A DNA stretch of 64,000 nt. Origin: Shewanella yunxiaonensis. GTDB lineage: Bacteria; Pseudomonadota; Gammaproteobacteria; Enterobacterales; Shewanellaceae. The DNA lies in the NCBI RefSeq assembly GCF_018223345.1, contig NZ_CP073587.1, positions 593,001 through 657,000 of the forward strand, read 5' to 3'. A program made the translations under genes and the position numbers. Every line of letters begins with the position of its first letter. The first letter of the stretch is position 1. This document shows positions 45,938 to 52,875 of the stretch, piece by piece. The notes under the pieces are model-generated. The model was not told the origin of the DNA. It did no database searches and was given only the letters and a program-made list of their open reading frames with translations.

Positions 45938-46105
45938 CTATTTCTGCTGAGTTTTAAAACCTGAGCGGCTATTCATCCAATATCCATGCAACGTTGTAAT
46001 GTCAGAACGGCATTGTTGGATCTGGTTTTCTAGTTTTGTCACCCTTAGATAAAGCACACCAAATGCCAAACCAAGTACTGATAAAATGATTAATAGGATG
46101 GCCAT
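45938..46105 (-). CDS. Small single-pass membrane protein of the lysis region (possible holin)
   Basis: A 55-residue protein beginning MAILLIILSVLGLAFGVLYL, one membrane helix, then a charged tail with KLENQIQQC. AGGAG precedes the ATG at 46105. A SAR endolysin needs only a pinholin, and this is the best candidate, but many spanin-region accessory proteins look alike. Confidence 0.5.
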   Translation of the reverse strand: MAILLIILSVLGLAFGVLYLRVTKLENQIQQCRSDITTLHGYWMNSRSGFKTQQK

Positions 46106-46106
46106 G

Positions 46107-46439
46107 TCACTTCTCCTGTGCATTCAGTTGTTCTACCTTGTGCTGTTGCCACGCTCTGGCGGCAGCATTATCCAAATTACATTTGCCAAGATCGTCGTAG
46201 AGTGAGATCACCAACGCCGCCAACTGCGGATTGCTCACGCAGTTCGATTGTGGATGTTGTAAGCAGGGGATGATTGCGGTTGGTACCGGCGTAATATGGC
46301 ACCATGGCAGTAGTGCCTCCGGCATCAGCACATACTGCGTCTTGGTTACCGGCACAGGTCGCACTATGGGCGGCTTGCTGGAGCAACTGCACAACATCAT
46401 CAGGCACAGTGTTATCGCGCCAATCTTTTGTGTGCTCAT
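46107..46439 (-). CDS. Outer spanin lipoprotein (Rz1-like)
   Basis: A 110-residue lipoprotein with lipobox-type LCSCSSKPP near residue 18, then a proline-rich stretch (KPPIVRPVPVTKT). It begins inside the Rz-like gene in another frame and ends beyond it, the classic overlapping spanin layout. It would sit in the outer membrane and fuse it with the inner membrane at lysis. Confidence 0.8.
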   Translation of the reverse strand: MSTQKIGAITLCLMMLCSCSSKPPIVRPVPVTKTQYVLMPEALLPWCHITPVPTAIIPCLQHPQSNCVSNPQLAALVISLYDDLGKCNLDNAAARAWQQHKVEQLNAQEK

Positions 46440-46782
46440 CTTTCGCCTCCGCCAATAGCTGTTTTAATGTGGATTTAAGCGCTGCGTTATCTGCCGTTAA
46501 TGAGGCTTTTGCGCGTTCTGTTGCTTGCATCAGCGCTGCAATCTCGTCACGTTCTTTCAGCAGCAAGGCGTTATCGCGATTGAGATCGCCGACAGAACTG
46601 GCGAGCTTATCGGCATCTGACTGCAATATCTGGATATCGGCATTGGCACTGGTTAAATCTGTTTGTGCGGTTTTCAACTGGTGACTCGTCATGAGAAACA
46701 CCACCAGCAGAAACGCTGCAAGAATCCCTAACAGCACCGTCGTAATACCGAGCGCCTTTTGTTTAATGTCATCAATTATCAT
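46177..46782 (-). CDS. Inner spanin (Rz-like)
   Basis: A 201-residue protein with one N-terminal membrane helix (TVLLGILAAFLLVVFLM) and a long periplasmic coiled coil (residues about 33-125). The C-terminal part overlaps Rz1 and is encoded in a different frame. The ATG at 46782 follows GGAG and overlaps the endolysin stop by 4 bp. Confidence 0.82.
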   Translation of the reverse strand: MIIDDIKQKALGITTVLLGILAAFLLVVFLMTSHQLKTAQTDLTSANADIQILQSDADKLASSVGDLNRDNALLLKERDEIAALMQATERAKASLTADNAALKSTLKQLLAEAKDEHTKDWRDNTVPDDVVQLLQQAAHSATCAGNQDAVCADAGGTTAMVPYYAGTNRNHPLLTTSTIELREQSAVGGVGDLTLRRSWQM

Positions 46783-47288
46783 TTGGTTATCTCCGATAAA
46801 CACAGTTGACGTTCTTTTGCTCGACGGGAAGCAAGCCCTGGCCACTGAATACCGTGGGCATATATCCAGCCGTTACAACCATATTTCCCGCATGCATTAG
46901 TTAACTCGTAACAAGCACCAACACGGTCGCCTGCCAGCAACTTTTGACGCAGAGTAGAGGTAGCGAAATTCCCTTCGCCAAGGTTGAAAATAAAAGATAG
47001 ATAAGCGCCATGTTCTCCATTCGATAGCGGTATTGGCGCAAGGAGTAACAAAGCGTCGTCAGCCTTTTTTATATCGCGGGCAAACAGTGCATTACATTCT
47101 TCTTCTGTATAGGTTTTTCCGATGATAATTTCTGAGCCAGTATGGCCACGACACACACTAAGTTTTTGAGCAATGTCGTAGTAAGCCTGAGCTGAGTACC
47201 CCTCAAAGTCAGCGATATATACCCCACCAGTCACAGCACCAATACTTAGACCTATCCCTGTTAAGAAATTGCGCAATGAGTTAGCCAT
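46779..47288 (-). CDS. SAR endolysin (GH24 lysozyme)
   Basis: A 169-residue muramidase. The N-terminal hydrophobic segment (FLTGIGLSIGAVTGGVYIA) is a signal-anchor-release type helix. The catalytic glutamate is in ADFEGYSAQAYYD, the aspartate follows in YYDIAQ, and RGHTG is the third element. It degrades peptidoglycan after release from the membrane. Several cysteines (CNGW, CGKYGC) may control activation. Confidence 0.88.
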   Translation of the reverse strand: MANSLRNFLTGIGLSIGAVTGGVYIADFEGYSAQAYYDIAQKLSVCRGHTGSEIIIGKTYTEEECNALFARDIKKADDALLLLAPIPLSNGEHGAYLSFIFNLGEGNFATSTLRQKLLAGDRVGACYELTNACGKYGCNGWIYAHGIQWPGLASRRAKERQLCLSEITK

Positions 47289-47604
47289 GCATAGCCTCCT
47301 GCTGCGCTTTTTCTTGCGCTAACAATTCAGCTTGTGCTCGGAGAATGTGCAGCTTAGTTACGGCATTCCAGCCTTTATTGAAATAGCTTTGACGTGTTGC
47401 GTGATGGCTATAAAGCGGGGGTTCTGGTGGTACGTTCCCGGCGAGTTCTGCAGCCAGCCGATTTTTAAATCCAGTCATCGCACAGTCTCGATAAACCGGA
47501 TTTTGAATACGGCGTTCTTGTGCTCCGCTAAACTCTGATTTATTTACCGCACTGCAAGTATTGTTATGCGTGCGATAGCTATTTGAAGTATTGATAAGCG
47601 CCAT
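47281..47604 (-). CDS. Hypothetical protein at the start of the lysis operon
   Basis: A 107-codon frame, rich in polar residues (NTSNSYRTHNNTCSAVNKSEF), with no membrane helix and thus not an obvious holin. It overlaps the endolysin by 8 bp. The ATG at 47604 falls inside the T-tract of the moron C terminator and has no ribosome-binding site. A later ATG (MTGFKNRLAAEL, residue 43) is a possible alternative. I do not recognise it. Confidence 0.5.
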   Translation of the reverse strand: MALINTSNSYRTHNNTCSAVNKSEFSGAQERRIQNPVYRDCAMTGFKNRLAAELAGNVPPEPPLYSHHATRQSYFNKGWNAVTKLHILRAQAELLAQEKAQQEAMHG

Positions 47605-47643
47605 AAAACAAACCGGGACAATGATTTGTTGTCATTGTCCCGG
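47603..47643 (-). terminator. Terminator of moron C
   Basis: CCGGGACAATGA (47613-47624) pairs with TCATTGTCCCGG (47632-47643), a perfect 12-bp stem; on the minus strand TTTGTTTTAT follows. The next gene's apparent start codon overlaps the T-tract. Confidence 0.88.
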
Positions 47644-47662
47644 CTGCTGGCGCTGGCGTGAG

Positions 47663-47682
47663 TTTGAAACGTTTCTGGGTTA
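47663..47682 (-). repeat. Shared moron-end motif, copy C
   Basis: Identical over 20 bp to copy B at 38111-38130, and the match extends 5 bp further with one mismatch. The TAA stop of moron C forms its first codon on the coding strand. Confidence 0.88.
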
Positions 47683-48246
47683 ACCGTTACACGATTTACC
47701 ACCAAACTCTACTGGTGATTTTTCACCATTGATTTTATTTATTTGATTTTGTATTTCCCACATTTGGCATGGGTATATAGTGGCATCTGCATAACCATTA
47801 CCATGTATGCGATATATATAGGAAGGATTTAAAGCCATTTTAATTCTTATATCGTTCCAATCCATAAACGTCATTACAGCCGATATCCATTTACAACCAT
47901 ATTTATCGCAATCTGGTTTTGTCCATCCTAATGCTGTTTTATATTTATTCTTATTTCCATCATCAGCATATTCAGGATAAAAGGCATTACCTAATGTTAG
48001 ATAAGTAGTTATCGAAGCTATTACCGGATCTTGACCTTTTTTATATTGCACCATGATAGTTGATGGGTCATTGGATAAAGCATGACCATCATTACCCCAT
48101 TGGGTGCTTCTTATGGTCCATGTTTGAGTCATCTTATCTAACTTAGATTCTACTTTTAAGGTTGGTGAATAACCTATCATCCCTGCGGCCATACTGGCGC
48201 ATCCGGTAATTAATATAGCTGTAGCTGCCATAATAAATTTTTTCAT
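47680..48246 (-). CDS. Moron C: lipoprotein of unknown function
   Basis: A 188-residue lipoprotein: signal peptide with lipobox LITGC (Cys15). The mature part contains KLDKMTQTWTIRST and CDKYGCKWISAVMTF and ends PVEFGGKSCNG; a few cysteines may pair. The ATG at 48246 has GGGAGAA upstream; the frame is open further up but only through the promoter. It is AT-rich and has its own promoter and terminator between the Mor-like activator and the lysis genes. Surface lipoproteins from prophages often alter phage adsorption or host envelope, but no direct evidence is seen. Confidence 0.68.
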   Translation of the reverse strand: MKKFIMAATAILITGCASMAAGMIGYSPTLKVESKLDKMTQTWTIRSTQWGNDGHALSNDPSTIMVQYKKGQDPVIASITTYLTLGNAFYPEYADDGNKNKYKTALGWTKPDCDKYGCKWISAVMTFMDWNDIRIKMALNPSYIYRIHGNGYADATIYPCQMWEIQNQINKINGEKSPVEFGGKSCNG

Positions 48247-48283
48247 CACATTCTCCCTGATGTTGTTATCCGTCCGGTGACGG

Positions 48284-48313
48284 ACTATAGCACCGCTCAA
48301 CTTTTCATCACAA
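48284..48313 (-). promoter_or_regulatory. Sigma-70-type promoter of moron C
   Basis: On the minus strand TTGTGA (48308-48313) and TATAGT (48284-48289) are 18 bp apart, about 38 bp upstream of the moron C start. A short dyad (CCGTC...GACGG) overlaps the start region. Confidence 0.6.
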
Positions 48314-48757
48314 TAACTTACGTTGTTTTCTGGCGACCATCGCACGGCGTTGCTCAGCCACAATCATATAAACCCGGCGTTCTGTCATGCCATAATCTTG
48401 GGCTAACTCTGCCAAGTTCTTGCCGTTGTAATGCCGCCAAATTTCAATATCACGCAGCGCCGTTTTCATGCGACTACCGTTCGGCAGATACACATCACCC
48501 CGACCACCGAAGTAGTTGCCAATCACCATTGCCAGCTCTTCAGCCGTGCGGCGATTATTGGGGATGTCATTCGCAGCCAGCGTGGCTTCCATCACTGCAC
48601 ACAAACTCTGCAGCGTAGATGGCCAGTGGCTCTGCTCATCCTGCACACCGTTGATAAAGTAGTCGCGCTCATTCGGGTCAAGTTCACGCATGCGGTTAAG
48701 CAGTTCCTGCAGTTCTGCCGCATCATCCGGCAGTAACTCCAACTGATCTTCAGTCAT
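48308..48757 (-). CDS. Mor/C-family late transcription activator
   Basis: A 149-residue protein of the Mu Mor/C family: LAMVIGNYFGGRGDVYLPNG in the dimerisation part and a C-terminal helix-turn-helix (LAELAQDYGMTERRVYMIV). It would switch on middle or late promoters. AGGAGG fits the ATG at 48757. Only one such gene is seen where Mu has both Mor and C. Its 3' end overlaps the promoter of moron C. Confidence 0.88.
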   Translation of the reverse strand: MTEDQLELLPDDAAELQELLNRMRELDPNERDYFINGVQDEQSHWPSTLQSLCAVMEATLAANDIPNNRRTAEELAMVIGNYFGGRGDVYLPNGSRMKTALRDIEIWRHYNGKNLAELAQDYGMTERRVYMIVAEQRRAMVARKQRKLL

Positions 48758-49286
48758 GTTGGCCTCCTGTATCGTCAATGGGTTTAGGATCTGGTGCTAT
48801 GTAACCAAAGCGTTCAAGTAGTGCATGATGTTCTGCAATATTCTTCTGCTTCATCAGCGCGTCTTGTATTGATGTTGCACTGCCAGAGCGTTCATACCTA
48901 TCGGGTTTGCGCTCAGTGGTAACGCTAACGCCTTGGGCATCGGCATAGGATTCCAGCACACGCTTGAGATAGTTGTGATTAGTCAACGGTCTGACTTTGC
49001 CATCTGTACGACTGGCACGCAGTTTCATCACCGTTTCGGTTAATGCTTCACGTAACAAGTCAGTACTGGATGCCATGGCCAAGGTTTCAGTGGTTAGTTT
49101 GAGTGCCCGGTTCCAACTGAGATCGGATTTTTCCGGACGGAAAAGACCAATGTAAGCCACCATCACTCGCGCTAAGCCAGCGTTCATTTTGGTGAGTTCT
49201 GCCAGCAACTCCCTGGCGGCATCATCTTGCACCAGCGCATCTAAGTGCAAACTGCTATGGCAAACCGGACAACGACAGAGTTTCAT
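48750..49286 (-). CDS. Mu-like early protein with N-terminal zinc-ribbon-like motif
   Basis: A 178-residue protein starting MKLCRCPVCHSSLHL (CxxC motif at the N-terminus), a helical middle, and RPLTNHNYLKRVLESYADAQG in the C-terminal half. It stands between GemA and the Mor-like activator, a common place for small accessory genes. I cannot name the family. Confidence 0.6.
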   Translation of the reverse strand: MKLCRCPVCHSSLHLDALVQDDAARELLAELTKMNAGLARVMVAYIGLFRPEKSDLSWNRALKLTTETLAMASSTDLLREALTETVMKLRASRTDGKVRPLTNHNYLKRVLESYADAQGVSVTTERKPDRYERSGSATSIQDALMKQKNIAEHHALLERFGYIAPDPKPIDDTGGQHD

Positions 49287-49292
49287 AATCCA

Positions 49293-49856
49293 TTACATCC
49301 CAAATTCATAAGATTCAATCACTGCGTCATAACCGTATAAACGCCCCGTATCAGGGTTGATACAGTCACGGCCAGAGCGCGCTTTAATACGTTCAACCAG
49401 CACCCGGCGGTGCCAGCTTTTTAATGATTCCAGCACGCGATCTGCCTGGTCGTATGACAGCCAGCGCACACTGGCAATACGGTCAGTGGTCATGCGGCGC
49501 ACATAGGCATCGAGCGCAGTCTCACTGCTGTCGTTGATCACCAGGTGTTTACCCATGTTGATCCACACCGCCACAATCTTGTCGACAACTGGATTCTTAC
49601 TGCTGCCGCTGGGCTTGCTTAAACGACGTTTAACGCCTGTTCTCATCGTCTTTGAAAGCGGTTTAAAGCCTTTGGTTTTCAGCAGTTCCATCACTTGTTC
49701 AAGCTCGCCCAAGTGCATCTCACGCAGCGACTGTTTGCCTACGGCTGATTGCAGCATAGCGCGGTAAACATCCTCATCCAGCGCGAGCACATTGCGGCCA
49801 ACGTTGATCAGTTTTTTGAGCTGCGCTTTACGCGCTTCGGCATTGGGATGGGTCAT
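49293..49856 (-). CDS. GemA regulatory protein (Mu Gp16-like)
   Basis: A 187-residue protein with the GemA pattern: RKAQLKKLINVGRNVLALDEDVYRAML at the start, then DKIVAVWINMGK and LSYDQADRVLESLKSW near the end. GemA of Mu affects host DNA supercoiling and gene expression. The start overlaps the preceding stop (ATGA). Confidence 0.87.
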   Translation of the reverse strand: MTHPNAEARKAQLKKLINVGRNVLALDEDVYRAMLQSAVGKQSLREMHLGELEQVMELLKTKGFKPLSKTMRTGVKRRLSKPSGSSKNPVVDKIVAVWINMGKHLVINDSSETALDAYVRRMTTDRIASVRWLSYDQADRVLESLKSWHRRVLVERIKARSGRDCINPDTGRLYGYDAVIESYEFGM

Positions 49857-50050
49857 TCTTCATCCTCCTCATCTTCTTTGGTGACAATGACGACTCGGCG
49901 CTTAATTCTAGGTTTTGTATGGTCACGCCAACCACTGCAGTGCTGATCCAGCCAGGCAGATGCTTGCTCACGGCGCACAGAAATATCCCGGTCTTTGATG
50001 GGTAAACGGCGCATCACATAGGCCAGTAGTTCTGCTGCATGTCGTGTCAT
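49853..50050 (-). CDS. Small basic-acidic phage protein downstream of hammerhead A
   Basis: A 65-residue protein: RRLPIKDRDISVRREQASAWLDQ then a basic stretch and a very acidic tail (TKEDEEDEE). AAGGA lies about 10 nt upstream of the ATG. It is the first gene after a hammerhead-like element and overlaps gemA by 4 bp. I do not recognise it. Confidence 0.55.
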   Translation of the reverse strand: MTRHAAELLAYVMRRLPIKDRDISVRREQASAWLDQHCSGWRDHTKPRIKRRVVIVTKEDEEDEE

Positions 50051-50094
50051 TAACGTCGTTCCTTATTACCCGGAATGATTTCATAGTCAGTTGG

Positions 50095-50150
50095 CTGCTC
50101 ATCAGTACATGATCACCACATCATGCAGACACCATTACGGTGTTTCGCAG
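50095..50150 (-). ncRNA. Type II hammerhead ribozyme A
   Basis: On the minus strand, in order: CTGC (stem II 3' strand), GAAA, stem III CACC/GGTG with loop GTAAT, then T and C (giving the GUC cleavage triplet), stem I TGCATGAT/ATCATGTA with loop GTGGTG, the core CTGATGA, then GCAG closing stem II. All invariant core positions are present. Cleavage is predicted between 50128 and 50127. It lies between two early phage genes and is transcribed with them. Confidence 0.85.
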
Positions 50151-50183
50151 AAGGTGGCGGGGTTGCCCCCGCCGTTTTTCTGC
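50147..50183. other. Large GC hairpin next to hammerhead A
   Basis: GGCGGGG (50156-50162) pairs with CCCCGCC (50167-50173); GCAGAA (50147-50152) and TTCTGC (50178-50183) extend it. On the plus strand five Ts follow the stem, like a terminator for a plus-strand transcript. On the minus strand its 3' arm (TTCTGC) contains the CTGC that hammerhead A needs for stem II, so the two folds exclude each other. Confidence 0.6.
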
Positions 50184-50222
50184 TGCACTGTTAAGTTTCC
50201 ACACACAACAGCGAGCAAAAAA

Positions 50223-50477
50223 ATGAGTAAATCCATCAAAGAACAAGTGGCTGATATCCTTAACAGACCTGCACAACTTATTAAGGCATCTCCTGATAAG
50301 TTCGTTAACACGGTGTTTGGCATGGCCTGCGTTGACCTATTGCATAATGGTCAACCAATTAATCATCAATCTTTGGCTGCATATATTGAGTTGAAGATTG
50401 AGGCAAGCCAGAACTCTCCATTACTACCGATGTTCCAAGCTGCACTCGACCTTCTGACTTCAGAACATGCTGGCTGA
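50223..50477 (+). CDS. Small plus-strand phage protein, antisense to the early operon
   Basis: An 84-residue frame with a plausible helical protein (MSKSIKEQVADILNRPAQLI ... FVNTVFGMACVDLLHNGQPI). It is one of very few plus-strand genes in the prophage besides the repressor. It overlaps the 3' end of the opposing gene by 119 bp. The ribosome-binding site is weak (GCGAG). It may be a real small gene or a fortuitous frame. Confidence 0.45.
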   Translation: MSKSIKEQVADILNRPAQLIKASPDKFVNTVFGMACVDLLHNGQPINHQSLAAYIELKIEASQNSPLLPMFQAALDLLTSEHAG

Positions 50478-50817
50478 TATAGTCTGTTGTCATAATCAGC
50501 AGATAGATGAAATCGATTGATTCCATCTTGTCAGATACTGCCTGGATACAACGGAACAACCCTTGCGCCACGTTCTCATTGGGATAAGGGATGAACTGCC
50601 ACTGACCATCTTCTTTGAGTACCCATCCAGGGATCTCACGCAAGGCGGCGTGGTCATTGGTATGTTCATCAACCTGCGAAACGCATAGGTATGATTTAGT
50701 GACGCTGTCGTAGACCGTTTTTCCTGAAAAGGGTATTTCCTCAACAGGCCTTGCACGGCTTGCCAGCGCTATCATTCGTTGCGCATAGCGCATCTTTGCT
50801 TCTTCTGAAAGTTCCAT
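50359..50817 (-). CDS. Hypothetical early phage protein
   Basis: A 152-residue soluble protein (MELSEEAKMRYAQRMIALAS at the start, GWVLKEDGQWQFIPYPNENV in the middle). GGAGGG precedes the ATG, at once after hammerhead B. Its last 40 codons overlap the plus-strand gene. No family recognised. Confidence 0.6.
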   Translation of the reverse strand: MELSEEAKMRYAQRMIALASRARPVEEIPFSGKTVYDSVTKSYLCVSQVDEHTNDHAALREIPGWVLKEDGQWQFIPYPNENVAQGLFRCIQAVSDKMESIDFIYLLIMTTDYISQHVLKSEGRVQLGTSVVMESSGLPQSSTQYMQPKIDD

Positions 50818-50831
50818 TGTTCCCTCCGGCT

Positions 50832-50900
50832 GCTCATCAGTACCGAGCCACCACGCTCGGCATACCCTCCCGCTTACTGCATAACAGCGGGTGGTTTCGC
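50832..50900 (-). ncRNA. Type II hammerhead ribozyme B
   Basis: On the minus strand: GC, GAAA, stem III (CC then CCCGCT paired with AGCGGG, with a small internal loop), T and A (GUA cleavage triplet), stem I TGCCGAGC/GCTCGGTA with loop GTGGTG, core CTGATGA and GC. Stem I differs from copy A by compensatory changes while core and loop are identical. Stem II is only 2 bp, so activity may be weak. It fills the gap between two genes, ending just before a ribosome-binding site. Predicted cleavage is between 50863 and 50862. Confidence 0.72.
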
Positions 50901-51197
50901 TTATGAATGTTCTGTTTTTTTCACCTCACAACCTTGAGCGAGGAGATAACGAGTACAGATATCCTCCAATGTAAACTCGCTGCTGGCTTCGCTATCTACA
51001 CCAAGGTCAACTGCTAAATTCACAAGATCTTCAACGTCAAATACGAAAACATTTTTGCTTTGCTGAGATAAAACAGATGGGTGAATGCCACCAATCATGC
51101 TCACGTGATATATGCGACCATCGTCGTCACTTACATCGCAAATAGCTGTCTTGATAAAGAACCGTGCCTTAAGCCCACTTAATCGTGATTTGGCCAT
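50901..51197 (-). CDS. Hypothetical early phage protein
   Basis: A 98-residue protein: a basic beta-rich first half (SRLSGLKARFFIKTAICDVSDDDG) and an acidic helical second half (FDVEDLVNLAVDLGVDSEAS). The ATG at 51197 is chosen because GAGG lies 9 nt upstream and the previous stop ends 1 nt before it. No family recognised. Confidence 0.55.
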   Translation of the reverse strand: MAKSRLSGLKARFFIKTAICDVSDDDGRIYHVSMIGGIHPSVLSQQSKNVFVFDVEDLVNLAVDLGVDSEASSEFTLEDICTRYLLAQGCEVKKTEHS

Positions 51198-51198
51198 A

Positions 51199-51552
51199 TC
51201 AGTCATCCTCATCTTCAGTAGCCGTTCTATCTGCAGCAATCACTTCGGCACATGCCAGCGAGATAGCCCGGCAAATGACTTCTCGTTGTCTCAGTGCTCT
51301 CGCGCTTATAACCCCCTCAAGCGATTGCAGCATTGAGCCTGCAGCGGCGACACAGACTTCCGGCTTGGCTGCTGCCATCTGTGCCAGCTCTGCATGCAGG
51401 TCCAGCACAGATAACGTAAACAATTCAGCAACCAGTAATTTGAATCGCACCTGGTCACCATACGCACTGACATCCTCAAGCAGTGCGCTGATATTGGCCG
51501 AAGCCAGAGGTGCATTAAGCACCTCAGCTGCGTAGTTATGACGTGGTTCCAT
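51199..51552 (-). CDS. Hypothetical early phage protein (helical)
   Basis: A 117-residue mostly helical, alanine- and leucine-rich protein with an acidic end (ATEDEDD). Its ATG overlaps the stop of the ANR-family gene (TAATG). No family recognised. Confidence 0.55.
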   Translation of the reverse strand: MEPRHNYAAEVLNAPLASANISALLEDVSAYGDQVRFKLLVAELFTLSVLDLHAELAQMAAAKPEVCVAAAGSMLQSLEGVISARALRQREVICRAISLACAEVIAADRTATEDEDD

Positions 51553-51803
51553 TACGCCGCCTTAGCCGCAGCGGCGGCGAGCTTCTGTGCACACGCTTCC
51601 AGCTCTACGCGACGACCAAAGTTGCGGCAGAAGGCTTCACGGTTGCGTGCATAATCTTGGTTCTCAAAGGTGTTAGCGTTCTGACGTGCCACGTTCCAGT
51701 AATCGGCAGCCTGCGTGTAATGGCCTTCACGTTCTAACGCTGCTGCTTGTGCTGCAGGCTCCAGGTAGCGATGGTTCTCTTGAAATGCGTTGGTCTTAAA
51801 CAT
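51552..51803 (-). CDS. ANR-family regulatory protein
   Basis: An 83-residue protein with the ANR pattern: YLEPAAQAAALEREGHYTQA then AADYWNVARQNA and NREAFCRNFG. Such small proteins were described as negative regulators of AraC-type activators and are frequent in phages. The ATG at 51803 has GGGGGAG upstream; the longer open frame lacks a start signal. Confidence 0.7.
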   Translation of the reverse strand: MFKTNAFQENHRYLEPAAQAAALEREGHYTQAADYWNVARQNANTFENQDYARNREAFCRNFGRRVELEACAQKLAAAAAKAA

Positions 51804-51817
51804 GGTTAACTCCCCCG

Positions 51818-52432
51818 TTAAAGGCTGCTGATATCCAGTGGCAGCTGTTGGTATTTGCCATTTGACTGGCGTTCGTAAAGACGCAGGTACTCGCTGGTTC
51901 CGGTGATTTGAATAGCATCGGCAATTGCATCCATTGCCCGGTGCCACTGTTGATCGTCGATGTCCAACTGACGCAAACTCAGTACCTGATTCACATCAAT
52001 ACGGCCCTGTTGATTGACGCGGAATGCATGTTCTACCATCGCCATCAGGCGGGTATCTGCGCCACCGCTCCAGTTGTGAATACACTCATCAATCAACGCC
52101 TTGGCAGCTTGGATACGTTCGTCAAAGACCCGGTGTTCTCCGACCGCACGCACGATCTGATAGCGGCCATCAAAGCTGGTCAGCGTGACATTGCCTTTCT
52201 TGCCGCCATAGTTAACGCCGTATTCAGCGGATGACAGATCCACGAAATCTGTCAGCTGAGACATGGCATCCAGTTTGAAGTCAGTCATGTTGGTGCGCAG
52301 TTCCTTTGCTGCTTTAACAACAGTCAGCACGACTTCATCGCGCAATTTATCCAGGGGTTTGATACGGTCTTCCGGGACCAGATCACCCTTTGCGTTTTGC
52401 CGGTACCCGGCAGGGATAGTGTTAGTTGTCAT
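51818..52432 (-). CDS. DUF3164 family early protein
   Basis: A 204-residue protein with the DUF3164 pattern: IPAGYRQNAKGDLVPEDRIK at the start, then DFVDLSSAEYGVNYGGKKGNV and LSLRQLDIDDQQWHRAMDAI. It is common in the early region of Mu-like phages, and its function is not known. AAGGAG supports the ATG at 52432. Confidence 0.82.
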   Translation of the reverse strand: MTTNTIPAGYRQNAKGDLVPEDRIKPLDKLRDEVVLTVVKAAKELRTNMTDFKLDAMSQLTDFVDLSSAEYGVNYGGKKGNVTLTSFDGRYQIVRAVGEHRVFDERIQAAKALIDECIHNWSGGADTRLMAMVEHAFRVNQQGRIDVNQVLSLRQLDIDDQQWHRAMDAIADAIQITGTSEYLRLYERQSNGKYQQLPLDISSL

Positions 52433-52446
52433 AGCCATTCTCCTTC

Positions 52447-52662
52447 TTAGTTCAATTCCCAACGGATGGTGCTGCCATTAAACTGGCAGGCCCCAAAGCG
52501 GCGGCGATTACCATCCATACACTCAACGATCTCTACAGATGCGCTGATAAAGTCAGTGCTTGGGTTATCAATGGTGATAACCCGTTCTGTGGTTTTCAGT
52601 ACCCGCATACCGCGCAGGCGCAGCGCAGCAACGATGTCAAAAATGGGGCGTGTTCTTCTCAT
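52447..52662 (-). CDS. Small early phage protein
   Basis: A 71-residue protein with a basic start (MRRTRPIFDIVAALRLRGMRV) and a beta-rich end (CQFNGSTIRWELN). It overlaps the preceding gene by 4 bp (ATGA). No family recognised. Confidence 0.55.
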   Translation of the reverse strand: MRRTRPIFDIVAALRLRGMRVLKTTERVITIDNPSTDFISASVEIVECMDGNRRRFGACQFNGSTIRWELN

Positions 52663-52868
52663 GACTGTTCTCCTAACTGTTCTTCACGTTCTGCTTTAAC
52701 GATTGGTGCGCACTTAGGGCAGTAATCAAACCCGTTCTCATCAATCAGCCATCCAGCATCTCCCAGCGCGTAATATTCAATTTCGGAAGATGATGGATCT
52801 TGGCTATTGAGTTCTTTTTCCCTTCCGCAGTTGAACCCATCGCATTTAACTTTTGCCTCGAATGACAT
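52659..52868 (-). CDS. Small early protein with four-cysteine zinc motif
   Basis: A 69-residue protein with CDGFNC near the start and CPKC near residue 53, a likely zinc ribbon. The ATG at 52868 has GAGG upstream and lies just after the muB stop. Its role is unknown. Confidence 0.6.
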   Translation of the reverse strand: MSFEAKVKCDGFNCGREKELNSQDPSSSEIEYYALGDAGWLIDENGFDYCPKCAPIVKAEREEQLGEQS

Positions 52869-52875
52869 ACCTACC

